DNA from: Nemertoderma westbladi | Lineage: Eukaryota; Xenacoelomorpha; Nemertodermatida; Nemertodermatidae | Direction of reading: 5' to 3' | NCBI GenBank assembly: GCA_032718475.1 | Contig: JAUCBJ010008958.1 | Coordinates: 1-20,980, forward strand | Length of the DNA: 20,980 nucleotides | Shown here: positions 1 through 8,611 of the stretch, in pieces | How positions within the stretch are numbered: position 1 is the stretch's first letter | How the letters are laid out: each line of letters opens with the position of its first letter | The notes under the pieces: generated by a model | What the model saw: the letters and a program-made list of their open reading frames with translations, nothing else | What the model was told of the DNA's origin: nothing | Database searches by the model: none | Translations under genes and position numbers: made by a program

Positions 1-80
1 GAATATAAACTGTTACTGTTCGACAGAACAGTATTAAGCTGTATTTAATGCTTACACTGCAATACAATATAAACTGTTAC
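1..80 (-). mobile_element. Edge of a second LTR element: interior sequence next to its LTR
   Basis: These 80 bases match the interior sequence next to the right LTR of the complete element (about 10642-10741). They share the dyad ACTGTTC-GACA-GAACAGT (15-32 here, 10656-10673 there) and the stretch ending AAACTGTTAC directly before the LTR. The following LTR (81-1336) is therefore the right-hand LTR of another copy whose body lies beyond the left edge. If its orientation matches the complete copy, this is the start of its leader behind the 5' LTR. About 20 bp of a duplicated block present in the complete copy is missing or diverged here. Confidence 0.75.
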
Positions 81-1336
81 TGTTCGCGCTTTCGAAGACC
101 TTTAGCAGTTTAACCTGCCAAAATTTATATGTCTTTTCGTTAAATAAAACCACTTTAGCATACGACAATAATTTATGCTAATACGCAAAACATTAGCCGA
201 AGTCAGCCCATGCGCGATCATTCACCCGATGGATCTACACCCGGGAGACTGAATTCGGATGCTTGAATTGTATTATTACAGTGTAAGGTTGTAGTGTATA
301 CCTAATGTACTATTCGATAGATCGTTAATAATTAATCTCTGACAGATATTATTGGCTTTCGGGAAATATTAACAGTTCCTTTAGGACGTGGCGCTTTACC
401 TATTTAAACAGAACTAAGACTTATACTAAACGCAACGATACTGCTGCTGATTAAAGTATAAAACGTATTCTTTAGGAAATACTTTGTTACCAATCACAAT
501 CATATACACTATTCTGCCGACAGTCAGTACATTTGATCACACATAAAGAGAGCAGTAATTGACTCGCGTAGGGTCTGCTAAATAACATTGGATTCAATAC
601 ACACCACATCAATATAAATCGCAATTGTTATATATAGCCGGTCTCTCTAACCTGTAGTGTTATCAAGAAAATTGGGAATTGGGTGATTTATCCGTATTAT
701 CCAAATAGCAATATTTCCATCAACAAATATTTACAATTAATAACTGACGGTAAAATAACAGTACAAACAATATGATTAATGAGTTAGGTGATATTAGATT
801 CGTGAGATTAGTAAGATGCGGTAACAGTTTATACTTTCGATAATTCAAGCAATTCTGCAGTTCACGGTACAGCAGTATCTATCCAAAAATGCCGGTGTTT
901 CTGGCTTAGACAGCAATAACAACAAAAGTAACAACTCTCTCTCTCTCTCCAGTCAGACCGAACACTCTCTCTATGATCCGCAGGAAAGCTACACGTCGAC
1001 AGGAAAAACCGCCCTGATTGGCCCAAGCCAAACAAAGAACCACGCTGCCAATGGCTGTTTCCATGTCAGCAACCAGCTGCTAGATGTCGTAATATGAATC
1101 ATCACGGCTAAGCTGTGAAAGGTGGTTTGTGCATTACAAGTTTTTGTCTTACCATGTCCGCTAAAACACGTATATAGCAGAATGATTTTTATGTCCGTTA
1201 AAACACCTGTAAAGGTACCTTGCGGGCGAGGGGAATATATCTACAGTTAGAAAACCTTTTAGAGTATTCCAGCGCCTGTGGGGAAACTGGATTGCGAAGC
1301 AAAAGGGGCCAGTTATATCCCACAGAAGCTTTTACA
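81..1336 (-). repeat. Long terminal repeat, older related copy (LTR A)
   Basis: This 1,256-bp LTR is in the same orientation as those at 1648-2919 and 10742-12013. It begins TGTTCGCGC and ends GCTTTTACA on the plus strand. It differs from the other two by scattered substitutions and several indels: a different segment at about 782-819 where the others have about 70 bp (2349-2419), a CT microsatellite at 935-949, and a diverged end at about 1278-1320. It is therefore an independent, older or different-subfamily insertion. The flank at 1337-1341 is ATTAT, the same pentamer as the target duplication of the complete element. Its partner LTR would lie off the left edge, or it could be a solo LTR with a few retained interior bases. 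Confidence 0.85.
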
Positions 1337-1642
1337 ATTATAAACAGGTTATGCATAACGTTTTTTAATCTATAAGTAACTCAATCTGCGGAAGTCTACA
1401 ACTAAATAAAGTACTTCCATTAATTTATCAGCACACATGATTAAGTAACATATGTTACTAAAGGCTAGTTGCTTCGTTCTATTATTGCAGTAGTGCTCCC
1501 TTATTCCCTGATTCGACAACCATGCCTTATTGCATACCAACTCTGAAGTAATTATGGCCATTCGAGTTGCAGCTGTAAAGCTTACAACAACAGCAGCTAT
1601 TAGAAGAAATAGTACTGTATATTTAATAGGTTTGCAATCAAT
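1337..1642. other. Spacer between two LTR insertions
   Basis: About 300 bp of AT-rich DNA separates LTR A from the complete element. A 63-codon minus-strand ORF (1370-1561) lies inside but shows no recognisable domain and is within chance expectation. I see no RNA gene or repeat here. It is probably original host target DNA. Confidence 0.5.
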
Positions 1643-1647
1643 ATTAT
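1643..1647. repeat. Left target site duplication ATTAT
   Basis: The pentamer ATTAT lies directly before the left LTR and recurs directly after the right LTR (12014-12018). A 5-bp duplication fits BEL/Pao and many other LTR-element integrases. It shows that 1648-12013 inserted as one unit. Confidence 0.85.
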
Positions 1648-2919
1648 TGTTCGCGCTTTTGAAGACCTTTAGCAGTTTAACCTGCCAAAATTTATATGTC
1701 TTTTAGTTAATTAAAACCACTTTAGCATACGACAATAATTTATGCTAATACGCAAAACATTAGCCGAAGTCAGCCCATGCGCGATCATTCACCCGATGGA
1801 TCTACACCCGGGAGACTGAATTCGGATGCTTGAATTGTATTATTACAGTGTAAGGTTGCAGTGTATACCTAATGTATTATTCGATAGATCGTTAATAATT
1901 AATCTCTGACAGATATTATTGGCTTTCGGGAAATATTAACAGTTCCTTTAGGACGTGGCGCTTTATCTATTTAAACAGAACTAGGACTTATACTAAACGC
2001 AACGATACTGCTTATGATTAAAGTATAAAGCGTATTCTTTAGGAAATACTTTGTTACCAATCTCAATCATACACACTATTCTGCCGACAGTCAGTACATT
2101 TGATCACACATAAAGAGAGCAGTAATTGACTCACGTAGGGTCTGCTAAATAACATTGGATTCAATACACACCACATTAATATAAATCGCAATTGTTATGT
2201 ATAGCCGGTCTCTCTAACCTGTAGTGTTATCAAGAAAATTGGGAATTGGGTGATTTATCCGTATTATCCAAATAGCAATATTTCCATCAACAAATAGGTA
2301 CAATTAATAACTGACGGTAAAATAACAGTACAAACAATATGATTAATGCAATTAAATTAAGTAAGTAAAGTATCAAGGTGAGATGAGTGATTTAAGTCAG
2401 ATTTGATGAGTTTCATTAGGTAACAGTTTATACTTTCGATAATTCAAGCAGTTTACGGTACAGCAGTATCTATCCAAAATGCCGGTGTTTCTGGCTTAGA
2501 CAGCAATAACAACAAAGTAACAAGCAAAAAACAGTAAGACTGAACACTCTCCTTATGATCGGCAGAAAAGCTACACGTCGACAGGAAAAACCGCCCTGAT
2601 TGGCCCAAGCCAAACAAAGAACCACGCGTCCAATGGCTGTTTCCATGCCAGCAACCAGCTGCTAGATGTCGTAATATGAATCATCACGGCTAAGCTGTGA
2701 AAGGTAGTTAGTGCATTACAAGTTTTTTGTCTTACCATGTCCACTAAAACACGTATATAGCAGAATTACTTTTATGTCCGTTAAAACACCTGTAAAGGTA
2801 CCTTGCGGGTGAGGGGAATATATATACAGTTAGAAAACCTTTTTTAGAGTATTCCAGCGCCTGGGGGGGAACTGGCCAGCATAGGCAAACGTATCAGTTA
2901 TCCCACAAAAGCTTTTACA
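1648..2919 (-). repeat. Left LTR (3' LTR in coding orientation)
   Basis: This 1,272-bp direct repeat matches 10742-12013 in length and, as far as I can compare by eye, in every base. It begins TG and ends CA on either strand. On the coding (minus) strand it starts TGTAAAAGCTTTTGTGGG and ends GCGAACA. A TATA-like TATAAA on the minus strand near 2427-2433 could mark the core promoter, about 490 bp into the LTR. No clear AATAAA was assigned. Confidence 0.93.
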
Positions 2920-2927
2920 CCGCTCCC
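2920..2927 (-). other. Candidate polypurine tract
   Basis: The coding strand reads GGGAGCGG directly before the 3' LTR, where a polypurine primer for plus-strand synthesis is expected. It is short and broken by one C. Its main value is that it supports minus-strand orientation, since nothing purine-rich precedes the other LTR on the plus strand. Confidence 0.35.
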
Positions 2928-2997
2928 AGAAAATGGGATTTAAGTCTATAAAATATACAAAATCACAGTTTCTAAAATACAAAAATACTCTAAACAG

Positions 2998-3897
2998 TTA
3001 GTCTTTCTTGCGCGGACGGCGTTTACGCAGTTTTTTGAAGCTAGCAAGAGTCCTTTTCTCTTTGGGGCGAGCCACTTTACTAGGAGGGCTATAACTCCTG
3101 GGTGAAGGGTGCAATATGATTGCATCAGAAGGTATGGGATTGCGATCGGTATATCCGCCGGTCGAAGTACCGGGTTGATGGACATCAACGTCCGGGGAGA
3201 GGGGTCTAACGGCTTTGAGAGCTCGTTTCAAGACAGCCGCTCTTACGGGTCCTTTACGAGTGGTCTGAACGAGGGCTGTGGGTGGACCATAGGCAGTTAG
3301 AAACTTCCTTGGTTTAATGGTTCTTTCTAACTCGCGTTCGCGGGCTCGATACTCGTAAGGCCGTCGATATACCTCTTGTAACTCAGGGTGTGAGTTGACG
3401 AATAAGTCTCCATAGGCAGGGTCTTGACGGATAAAGTTTATTAAGTTGTAAGACTGGATGTCACTCGGATTAATGCTCCTGAGGAATTTGCGTACATATT
3501 TGGTTGAAATACATTCTCCAACGCGCTTCAATAGTTCATAACTTGATAGGCGCGATTTCTGCTCGACGGAGGCAAACAAATATGGATGGAACGCATAAAC
3601 TCCTTCGTAGGCGCGTCCGGGATAATAGCGATGGCGTGAGTCACAATGTAAATCAGCGTTCGCTTCCCAAGCTCTTATATAACGTAGTACAATCATTTCA
3701 TCTACGCTCTCTAAATCATGGTTAAAGGGACAATCAAAGCTGGCGTGTCCTTTTAGTTGACAATGATGGCATTGAGTCATAAATTGGGGGCAGACGGCAA
3801 AAATGTGCAAATTATTAAGCCGACAATATGCACAATAGATTTCCATCGACAATTCCATAAAAAGAGTTCTGTAAAGGTCTAGCGCGTATGTTGACAT
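2998..3897 (-). CDS. Element ORF2: zinc-knuckle, basic-tailed protein (Gag/nucleocapsid-like, unrecognised)
   Basis: I do not recognise the family. The reading frame is open from about 4023, but the first ATG is at 3897 and encodes a protein of about 299 residues starting MSTYALDLYR. That ATG has A at -3. Near the N-terminus is a Cys/His cluster: a CxxC (CAYC), a further Cys, then CHHCQLKGHASFDC, an exact C-x2-C-x4-H-x4-C zinc knuckle of the type retroelement Gag proteins use to bind nucleic acid. A mixed-charge middle follows, then a Pro/Ser-rich low-complexity stretch, and the protein ends in a strongly basic tail (KKLRKRRPRKKD), a likely nuclear-localisation or RNA-binding segment. It overlaps the end of ORF1 by 83 bp in another frame. 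Entry could be by its own ATG or by a +1 shift from ORF1. Its stop is 78 bp before the 3' LTR. A nucleic-acid-binding structural or packaging role is an inference. Confidence 0.78.
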   Translation of the reverse strand: MSTYALDLYRTLFMELSMEIYCAYCRLNNLHIFAVCPQFMTQCHHCQLKGHASFDCPFNHDLESVDEMIVLRYIRAWEANADLHCDSRHRYYPGRAYEGVYAFHPYLFASVEQKSRLSSYELLKRVGECISTKYVRKFLRSINPSDIQSYNLINFIRQDPAYGDLFVNSHPELQEVYRRPYEYRARERELERTIKPRKFLTAYGPPTALVQTTRKGPVRAAVLKRALKAVRPLSPDVDVHQPGTSTGGYTDRNPIPSDAIILHPSPRSYSPPSKVARPKEKRTLASFKKLRKRRPRKKD

Positions 3898-5542
3898 CGT
3901 GTACCATACGACGGACAAGATCCGCTCGATTGTCCGGAGGTTCAACGAGTATACCGTCAACTCGAGCGGCCTCGATTGGCGGACGCTGTAACATAGGAGC
4001 GTCAGCGATAAGATTTTGCGATCTTATACTGATATCAACCGGTTGGGGTTGTATCTTTGCGAAAAGTTTATCTCCGAAATGCGGAACCATCGAGGGATGA
4101 CGGACGGTTTTAGAGTAGAGATCGGTTATGAGTATCTGAGTTTCGGGTTGGGCTAAAGCGGCTTCTTCCCTCTCATCCATTTCCGTATGCCTCTCCTCCA
4201 GTTGATTCTCCTCCGCTTGTTTCTGTAAGCGTTCTTCCAGAAACTCCTGTAGAGAATACGTACGTCCAAGCTCGATGTCCTCTTCGAGGTTTTGGATTTC
4301 TCTATCAAACTGCGGCAAGGCTAGCTCTTTTACCGATTGGACCTGCTGCTGTAATTTACGTTTCTCTAGAAAATCCTGGGTTCCCTTTCCGATTTTCTGT
4401 CGGATGGCGTCTAGAGCGTTTCTAATGACACTCTCCTCGACTTCCGTGGCAGGTTGTATCGGCGTTAATCCTGGCCGGTTGTAAGGATTAAAAGGCGAGG
4501 TTAGATGTCCGCGTCCCAATCCGGTTAAATAGGATGGTCGAATATCTAACGAACCTACCGCCGGAGCACCACCGATTAGCTGCTCGGGTAACACCAAATC
4601 CTTGAACAGTGAGTATAATTCGGGAGGATCTGTGATACTGTTAGGATCAAGAGTTTGAGGTCTCACGGGGAAATGGGGAGGTCTGACCGAGTATTCCGGA
4701 ACTCTGATCATGGGTTTATTTAGCGATCGTTTTAAACGGGCGATCGCAGGGGATACGTCGAACAGGTTTCGCTCGAAACTCCCGTAAGTATAACGCGTAA
4801 AACTGTGTTTAGCACAACGTCTCCGCGGATGTTTATGTCTTTCCGTTTGCTGGTTAGGTCTAGGACATGAGTCACAATAATACCAAAGACGTACGTCCTG
4901 CAGAGGAAACGCGGGTGATCGTTCTCCAGTTTTGCAATACTCTTCCATTTGTTCAAAACTGTCCGGGACAACAGGCAGTGGACGATCTGCGGTAAGATAC
5001 ATCATGGTGAAATAGAGTCGTTTGAGTTCTACCATGGGATCGTGATGGATACCTTGAGGATATCGAGTCTCTAAGTTCTGTTGACTGGCAATATTGAGAT
5101 AGGTTTCCCGCAAAAATTCCACGTAGTCGTTGAAGTTGATACGCTTATCGGGTTCTTCAACGTTTTCTCTGTCGAGTAGGTTGCGAATAGAGTTCTCGTG
5201 TTCTATTCTCGGTTTATCATTACGATTCCTCTGAGTATGATATTGGAATAAAACCATTTCCCTTTCGGTGTCTACATCATCGGTATCATGTAAATCGGTA
5301 GGATGGCCGGTAGTTAAGAAGTCCATATACGTACCATTGCGATTCGTATAGCGAGCGGTGAATTTTCTATAGTCCGCTTCGCGCGTAAGTTGTTCCTGGG
5401 ACATCGGCGGTTCGATATAGCGCCCATCGTCCTCCGTAATAGTCGGATCAGCTTCACCGCGTATCAAGCTATCCACAAACGCTTGTAAAGGTAGAGTATA
5501 TCGCTCTCTAATACCAAGGTCATCTTCTATTAATTCCGTCAT
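3815..5542 (-). CDS. Element ORF1: 575-aa unrecognised protein with Cys/His cluster and coiled coil
   Basis: This intact 575-codon ORF starts at an ATG with A at -3. I cannot assign it to a family. Residues 1-135 are acidic. Residues 136-220 look like an ordered helical region (YVEFLRETYLNI, LKRLYFTMMYL). Residues 223-246 hold a possible zinc-binding cluster, C223-x2-C226 followed by H236, H238, C243 and H246. Residues 280-365 are Pro-rich and probably disordered. Residues 367-462 are rich in Glu, Gln, Leu and Lys and look like a coiled coil. There is no signal peptide, no membrane segment, no DTG/DSG protease motif and no RT YxDD motif. GC content and codon use are richer than the surrounding AT-rich DNA, which points to a real gene under selection. 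Followed by overlapping ORF2, the pair resembles a split Gag polyprotein (assembly part, then nucleocapsid), but it lies downstream of integrase, where an env would normally be. A Gag-like role is an inference only. Confidence 0.82.
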   Translation of the reverse strand: MTELIEDDLGIRERYTLPLQAFVDSLIRGEADPTITEDDGRYIEPPMSQEQLTREADYRKFTARYTNRNGTYMDFLTTGHPTDLHDTDDVDTEREMVLFQYHTQRNRNDKPRIEHENSIRNLLDRENVEEPDKRINFNDYVEFLRETYLNIASQQNLETRYPQGIHHDPMVELKRLYFTMMYLTADRPLPVVPDSFEQMEEYCKTGERSPAFPLQDVRLWYYCDSCPRPNQQTERHKHPRRRCAKHSFTRYTYGSFERNLFDVSPAIARLKRSLNKPMIRVPEYSVRPPHFPVRPQTLDPNSITDPPELYSLFKDLVLPEQLIGGAPAVGSLDIRPSYLTGLGRGHLTSPFNPYNRPGLTPIQPATEVEESVIRNALDAIRQKIGKGTQDFLEKRKLQQQVQSVKELALPQFDREIQNLEEDIELGRTYSLQEFLEERLQKQAEENQLEERHTEMDEREEAALAQPETQILITDLYSKTVRHPSMVPHFGDKLFAKIQPQPVDISIRSQNLIADAPMLQRPPIEAARVDGILVEPPDNRADLVRRMVHDVNIRARPLQNSFYGIVDGNLLCILSA

Positions 5543-5669
5543 ATTTGCTATCTGAGTTTGTTAATATCAATATAAGTTAATATTTTAGGTAAGCGGGCGT
5601 CGCTTCCTACTAGGCCTTTTGCCCCCGGACAGTGGGTTTCTCAGCGCCGATGTACCGCTGTCGCAGTGT
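5543..5669 (-). other. Leader between hydrophobic coding tail and ORF1
   Basis: These 127 bp lie between the stop of the hydrophobic tail and the ORF1 ATG on the coding strand. The part farther from ORF1 is GC-rich like a coding or structured region; the last 40 bp before the ATG are AT-rich. No ORF of note was found. It would serve as an intercistronic or 5' leader segment for ORF1. Confidence 0.4.
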
Positions 5670-5780
5670 TTACGCCAACATGTAGCACAGCACGACAACG
5701 ATAACCGGCACAAGTCCCACCACTGTCCGTCCCAAAGGCTTGAATCCACTTGAGGTTATCTCGGTAGAGTTAGGGCTATT
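5670..5780 (-). CDS. Short hydrophobic coding tail, possible last exon of a surface protein
   Basis: The minus strand has a 36-codon open stretch with no ATG at its start. It opens after an in-frame TAA (5781-5783) and ends at TAA (5670-5672). It reads NSPNSTEITSSGFKPLGRTV followed by a hydrophobic run ending VVVLCYMLA. An N-x-S/T sequon (NST), a Ser/Thr-rich spacer and a terminal hydrophobic segment are typical of the C-terminus of a single-pass or GPI-anchored extracellular protein. The only AG that could act as a splice acceptor (exon from 5775) lacks a pyrimidine tract, so splicing is unproven. It may be the remnant of an env-like gene between integrase and ORF1, or chance in a GC-richer patch. 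Confidence 0.3.
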   Translation of the reverse strand, partial: NSPNSTEITSSGFKPLGRTVVGLVPVIVVVLCYMLA

Positions 5781-5783
5781 TTA

Positions 5784-7158
5784 CAATTGCGATTAGCTAC
5801 TGTAAACACACTTTAGTAGTAACATTCACCTATAAACGCACAAATTCCATACAATCATTACTTACTGCACACATGCATGCCATTTGTCCGTTAGTCAGTG
5901 TCTTCCAGAATGTCACGTATTTACTATGTATCCTTGGATACTAATAGTGCGCTATGTATACTCTTATGCTACGCAATGGGGCAAGCTTTTTATTGTTCTT
6001 TTAACTTGCTTCTAATTCTAGCGTGGGTGTTGCCATGGTGACATTATGGAAAACTAGCGGTAGAATTAGGGCAATCCTCATGCATACAGATCTGGGATGT
6101 TATTTAATAGTAATTCTTTAATTGTCAATATCCTCTTTATGCATGATTTTATAAATTTTATCGGCTATTGACTATATGCTGGAGATTCTCACACTCTAAT
6201 ACACTCAATATGAATCTCCGCTCCCATGATCTATTAATTACTGGAATTTTGGGAATGTTATAAATTGCACAAAATGACAATTTATGAAATTCATTCGAGT
6301 ATGAATTTAAATTTATTCCCGTGAATTTTATTATTTGATATTAAATTGACATAATTTGATTCCAGAGCAGGTCTGGGGACATAGGATCCTTAATTCTAGG
6401 AAATTTGTCTTTTAAGAGTATCGGTAAGTGCTACGATATCTTAATCGACTAGAATTGTTAACGGATCTGAATTTTAAAGATTTTAATAAATATTAAATTA
6501 ATATTTAGGATGGGCACCGATTTATTCCAGAACTTGTCTGGGGACGTTAACCACTGATTCTAGAATTTGTCTTTCAAGTATATCGGTGGGTGCCACGATA
6601 TCTTAATCGACTAGAATTACAGATGGTCAAAAGTTTAACAGATTTATTTGCGATTGACGCTACTGTTAGAGGGACATCACGCTACTATATGTATTATTTG
6701 TTATAAGGTAGAAGAGCAATATCGCACGAAGCAATGTCAGTGTGAAGAGGCAAGTCGTTTCCAAGGTCTACCCAGAGCTTGGTTTAGCCGAGACACGAGG
6801 ATCTGAACTTTGCATTCCTAATACTCTGCCTACCAATAATACTTAAATATAGTAGTGGCTTTACCGTACTTTAAGAAGTACTGACATGTCATCTTACTAT
6901 AGTCTCGCATTTATAATATAATACGGACAGTAAGGAAAGAGAAATAATTACTTCTTGCCGTCGCACTAAATATATATTATAAGTAATTATGTACGTAATA
7001 AACACTAATATATTGCACTAATCTACTAACATTCTAAAATAACATTTTACTAAATAAAATTAAATAAAAACGATTATAATAAAGTACATAATAAAGTTCG
7101 CATATAAAATGTAATAAAATAGATAAAATAATATAGTCATACACCCACTCCAGACGTA
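5784..7158. other. Non-coding interior between integrase and ORF1
   Basis: About 1.4 kb of AT-rich interior has stops in all frames and no recognisable domain. It contains one diverged duplication (6359-6456 and 6523-6618) and a slightly GC-richer block around 6720-6835 that weakly resembles a tRNA on the minus strand. The last 250 bp before 7158 are very AT-rich. Confidence 0.5.
6359..6618. repeat. Diverged direct duplication inside the element
   Basis: Two related blocks (6359-6456 and 6523-6618) share TCTGGGGAC, TTCTAG, AATTTGTCTTT, ATCGGT and, at their ends, the identical string ATATCTTAATCGACTAGAAT. The first halves differ by substitutions and small indels, while the final stretch is unchanged. 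The function is unknown. Confidence 0.75.
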
Positions 7159-8520
7159 TCACGTTTGGGAGTCCCTAGATGTTTGAGGTATTAGGGAGGT
7201 GGTCGTGGGAAGAGTGTCTTGTCTTCCATAGTTTCCGGAGAGTTCTCTGTCTCTTTCCAGCAAACATAAACGACCAACTGGGCGATTGAGTTGTTGCGTC
7301 TCAAAGATTATTCCGGGTTTCTTGAAGTTGCGCCTCATTACAACGAGTTCTACTGAGCGCACTAGACCATCCTCCGAGATGTGCGTCTCGATGATACGAC
7401 CGATCTGCCACCGTCTACGTGGGAGGTCCGGATCTACAATAAGGACCATGTCTCCGGCGCTGACATTTTCCTGCTGCGCAAACCACTTAGTTCGAAGTTG
7501 TAGCGTGGGCAGATAATGTTTCTCAAAATGGTCAGCGAAACGACGGGATAGCAACTGCATAAGCTGCCAAGTTCGACGACAGTATTCATCTCCATCGGCA
7601 ATCTCGGATTTTGGGAGCATGGCTACAGGTTTCTTAAGTAGGAAGTGCGCGGGTGTTAGCGCTTCCAGGGAGTCGACACTCGATGAGACTGGCATAAGCG
7701 GTCTCTCGTTAAGATAGGCAGCGATTTCTTCCATTAACGTCCGTAGAAGTTCGTCGGTGAGATATGCGCGGCACGGCACTATAAAGTGAAATGCGGTCTT
7801 GACACTTCGAATCAATCTCTCCCAACTTCCTCCCCACCAAGGGGCGTCGGCGGCGTTAAAGGTCCAGCTAGACGCCGTTATCCGTAGCTGGTCATCCACC
7901 TGTCTTTGATTCCAGTCCTTTACGTAAGCCTGGATTTCGTTGTTGGCACCAATGAAGTTCGTTCCCTTGTCGGATCTCATCGTATTGCTAGTGCCGAAAC
8001 GAGCGATCTGTCGTCGTAGACATAAGACGAAGCTGTTAGTAGATAGATCGTTCACCATATCGAGATGGATAGCTCTACAGGTCATGCAGACAAAGATTAC
8101 ACACCATCTCTTGATTATAGTTCTAGCACGATATACTTCAATAGGGCCAAATAAATCCACACCAGTATTAGTAAAGGGTGGTTCATAAAAGCTTACTCGT
8201 TCCCTAGGTAATTCTGCCTCTCGCTGTGTTAAAGGCCTACTGAATACTTTCCTACAAGGTATGCAGTTCCTAAGAACTTGATTCAGAGCTCTACGTGGTT
8301 TATGAAAATAATAGCGGGTTCGAATCTCGCTAAGAACTCGTTCTCTACCAGCATGATACAGTTTACTGTGAACATCGACAATCATCTTGATTTGTACTTC
8401 AAGATTACTAATGAGTATAGGGAATTTAGTATCAAAAGATAATGGAGCGTTGGTAAGTCTTCCTCCAACGCGTATTAACCCATCTATCATTGTGCTAGAG
8501 AAGCGATCCCTTAAGCGCAT
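7159..8520 (-). CDS. BEL/Pao-type integrase encoded as a stand-alone ORF
   Basis: The 453-residue protein is an integrase that would join element DNA to the chromosome in the nucleus. Residues 13-23 (DGLIRVGGRLT) are the conserved lead-in to BEL/Pao integrases. Residues 51-89 form the zinc-binding HHCC domain (H51, H56, C86, C89). The catalytic core has D122 in GVDLFGP, D184 in RSDKGTNFIGA and E234 in PWWGGSWERLI, so the DDE triad is complete. The PWWGGSWERLI and DLFGPI contexts are typical of BEL/Pao. Residues about 315-415 match the C-terminal DUF5641-like domain (GDMVLIVD, RRRWQIGRI). In normal elements this is the C-terminal third of a long Pol. Here an ATG sits just before it, and the frame upstream stays open for only 17 more codons, to a TAA at 8572-8574. 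Those codons still look coding, so the ORF may be a Pol truncation or a spliced exon. No RT is attached. Identity as an integrase is near certain. Confidence 0.95.
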   Translation of the reverse strand: MRLRDRFSSTMIDGLIRVGGRLTNAPLSFDTKFPILISNLEVQIKMIVDVHSKLYHAGRERVLSEIRTRYYFHKPRRALNQVLRNCIPCRKVFSRPLTQREAELPRERVSFYEPPFTNTGVDLFGPIEVYRARTIIKRWCVIFVCMTCRAIHLDMVNDLSTNSFVLCLRRQIARFGTSNTMRSDKGTNFIGANNEIQAYVKDWNQRQVDDQLRITASSWTFNAADAPWWGGSWERLIRSVKTAFHFIVPCRAYLTDELLRTLMEEIAAYLNERPLMPVSSSVDSLEALTPAHFLLKKPVAMLPKSEIADGDEYCRRTWQLMQLLSRRFADHFEKHYLPTLQLRTKWFAQQENVSAGDMVLIVDPDLPRRRWQIGRIIETHISEDGLVRSVELVVMRRNFKKPGIIFETQQLNRPVGRLCLLERDRELSGNYGRQDTLPTTTSLIPQTSRDSQT

Positions 8521-8571
8521 CTGCGGATTTCTTAATAGCAGAAAATACCTATCGGAATCCTCATAGCATTG
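8521..8571 (-). other. In-frame coding-like extension upstream of the integrase ATG
   Basis: The integrase frame stays open for 17 codons upstream of the ATG (QCYEDSDRYFLLLRNPQ) and is stopped by TAA at 8572-8574. In full BEL/Pao Pol proteins, the residues just before the RVGGRL motif are part of the polyprotein. This piece could therefore be the surviving edge of a lost Pol or the start of a spliced exon. No convincing pyrimidine-rich acceptor is seen. Confidence 0.35.
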
Positions 8572-8611
8572 TTATATTGTTATTTATTGTTATTATATAT
8601 ACAATATATTA

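Noticed and set aside
2946-3188. 80-codon minus-strand ORF overlapping the end of ORF2
   Set aside because: It lies in another frame of ORF2, with no coding features beyond chance.
3958-3960. ORF2 starting at 3960
   Set aside because: The codon there is TTG, not ATG. The first ATG in frame is at 3897, so the longer N-terminus is not supported unless a frameshift is used.
3109-4484. Plus-strand ORFs antisense to ORF1/ORF2 (3109-3300, 3504-3725, 3888-4100, 4275-4484)
   Set aside because: They are shadows of the long minus-strand genes in GC-richer DNA and show no domain of their own.
4732-4971. 79-codon minus-strand ORF inside ORF1
   Set aside because: It is a shadow frame of ORF1.
6760-6845. 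tRNA-like stretch on the minus strand inside the element
   Set aside because: A GGTAGGCAGAG segment and a weak B-box (GTTCAGATCC) are present, but I could not form a convincing T arm or acceptor stem.
7286-8188. Plus-strand ORFs antisense to integrase (7286-7516, 7940-8188)
   Set aside because: They are shadows of the integrase gene, which has a full set of catalytic residues on the other strand.
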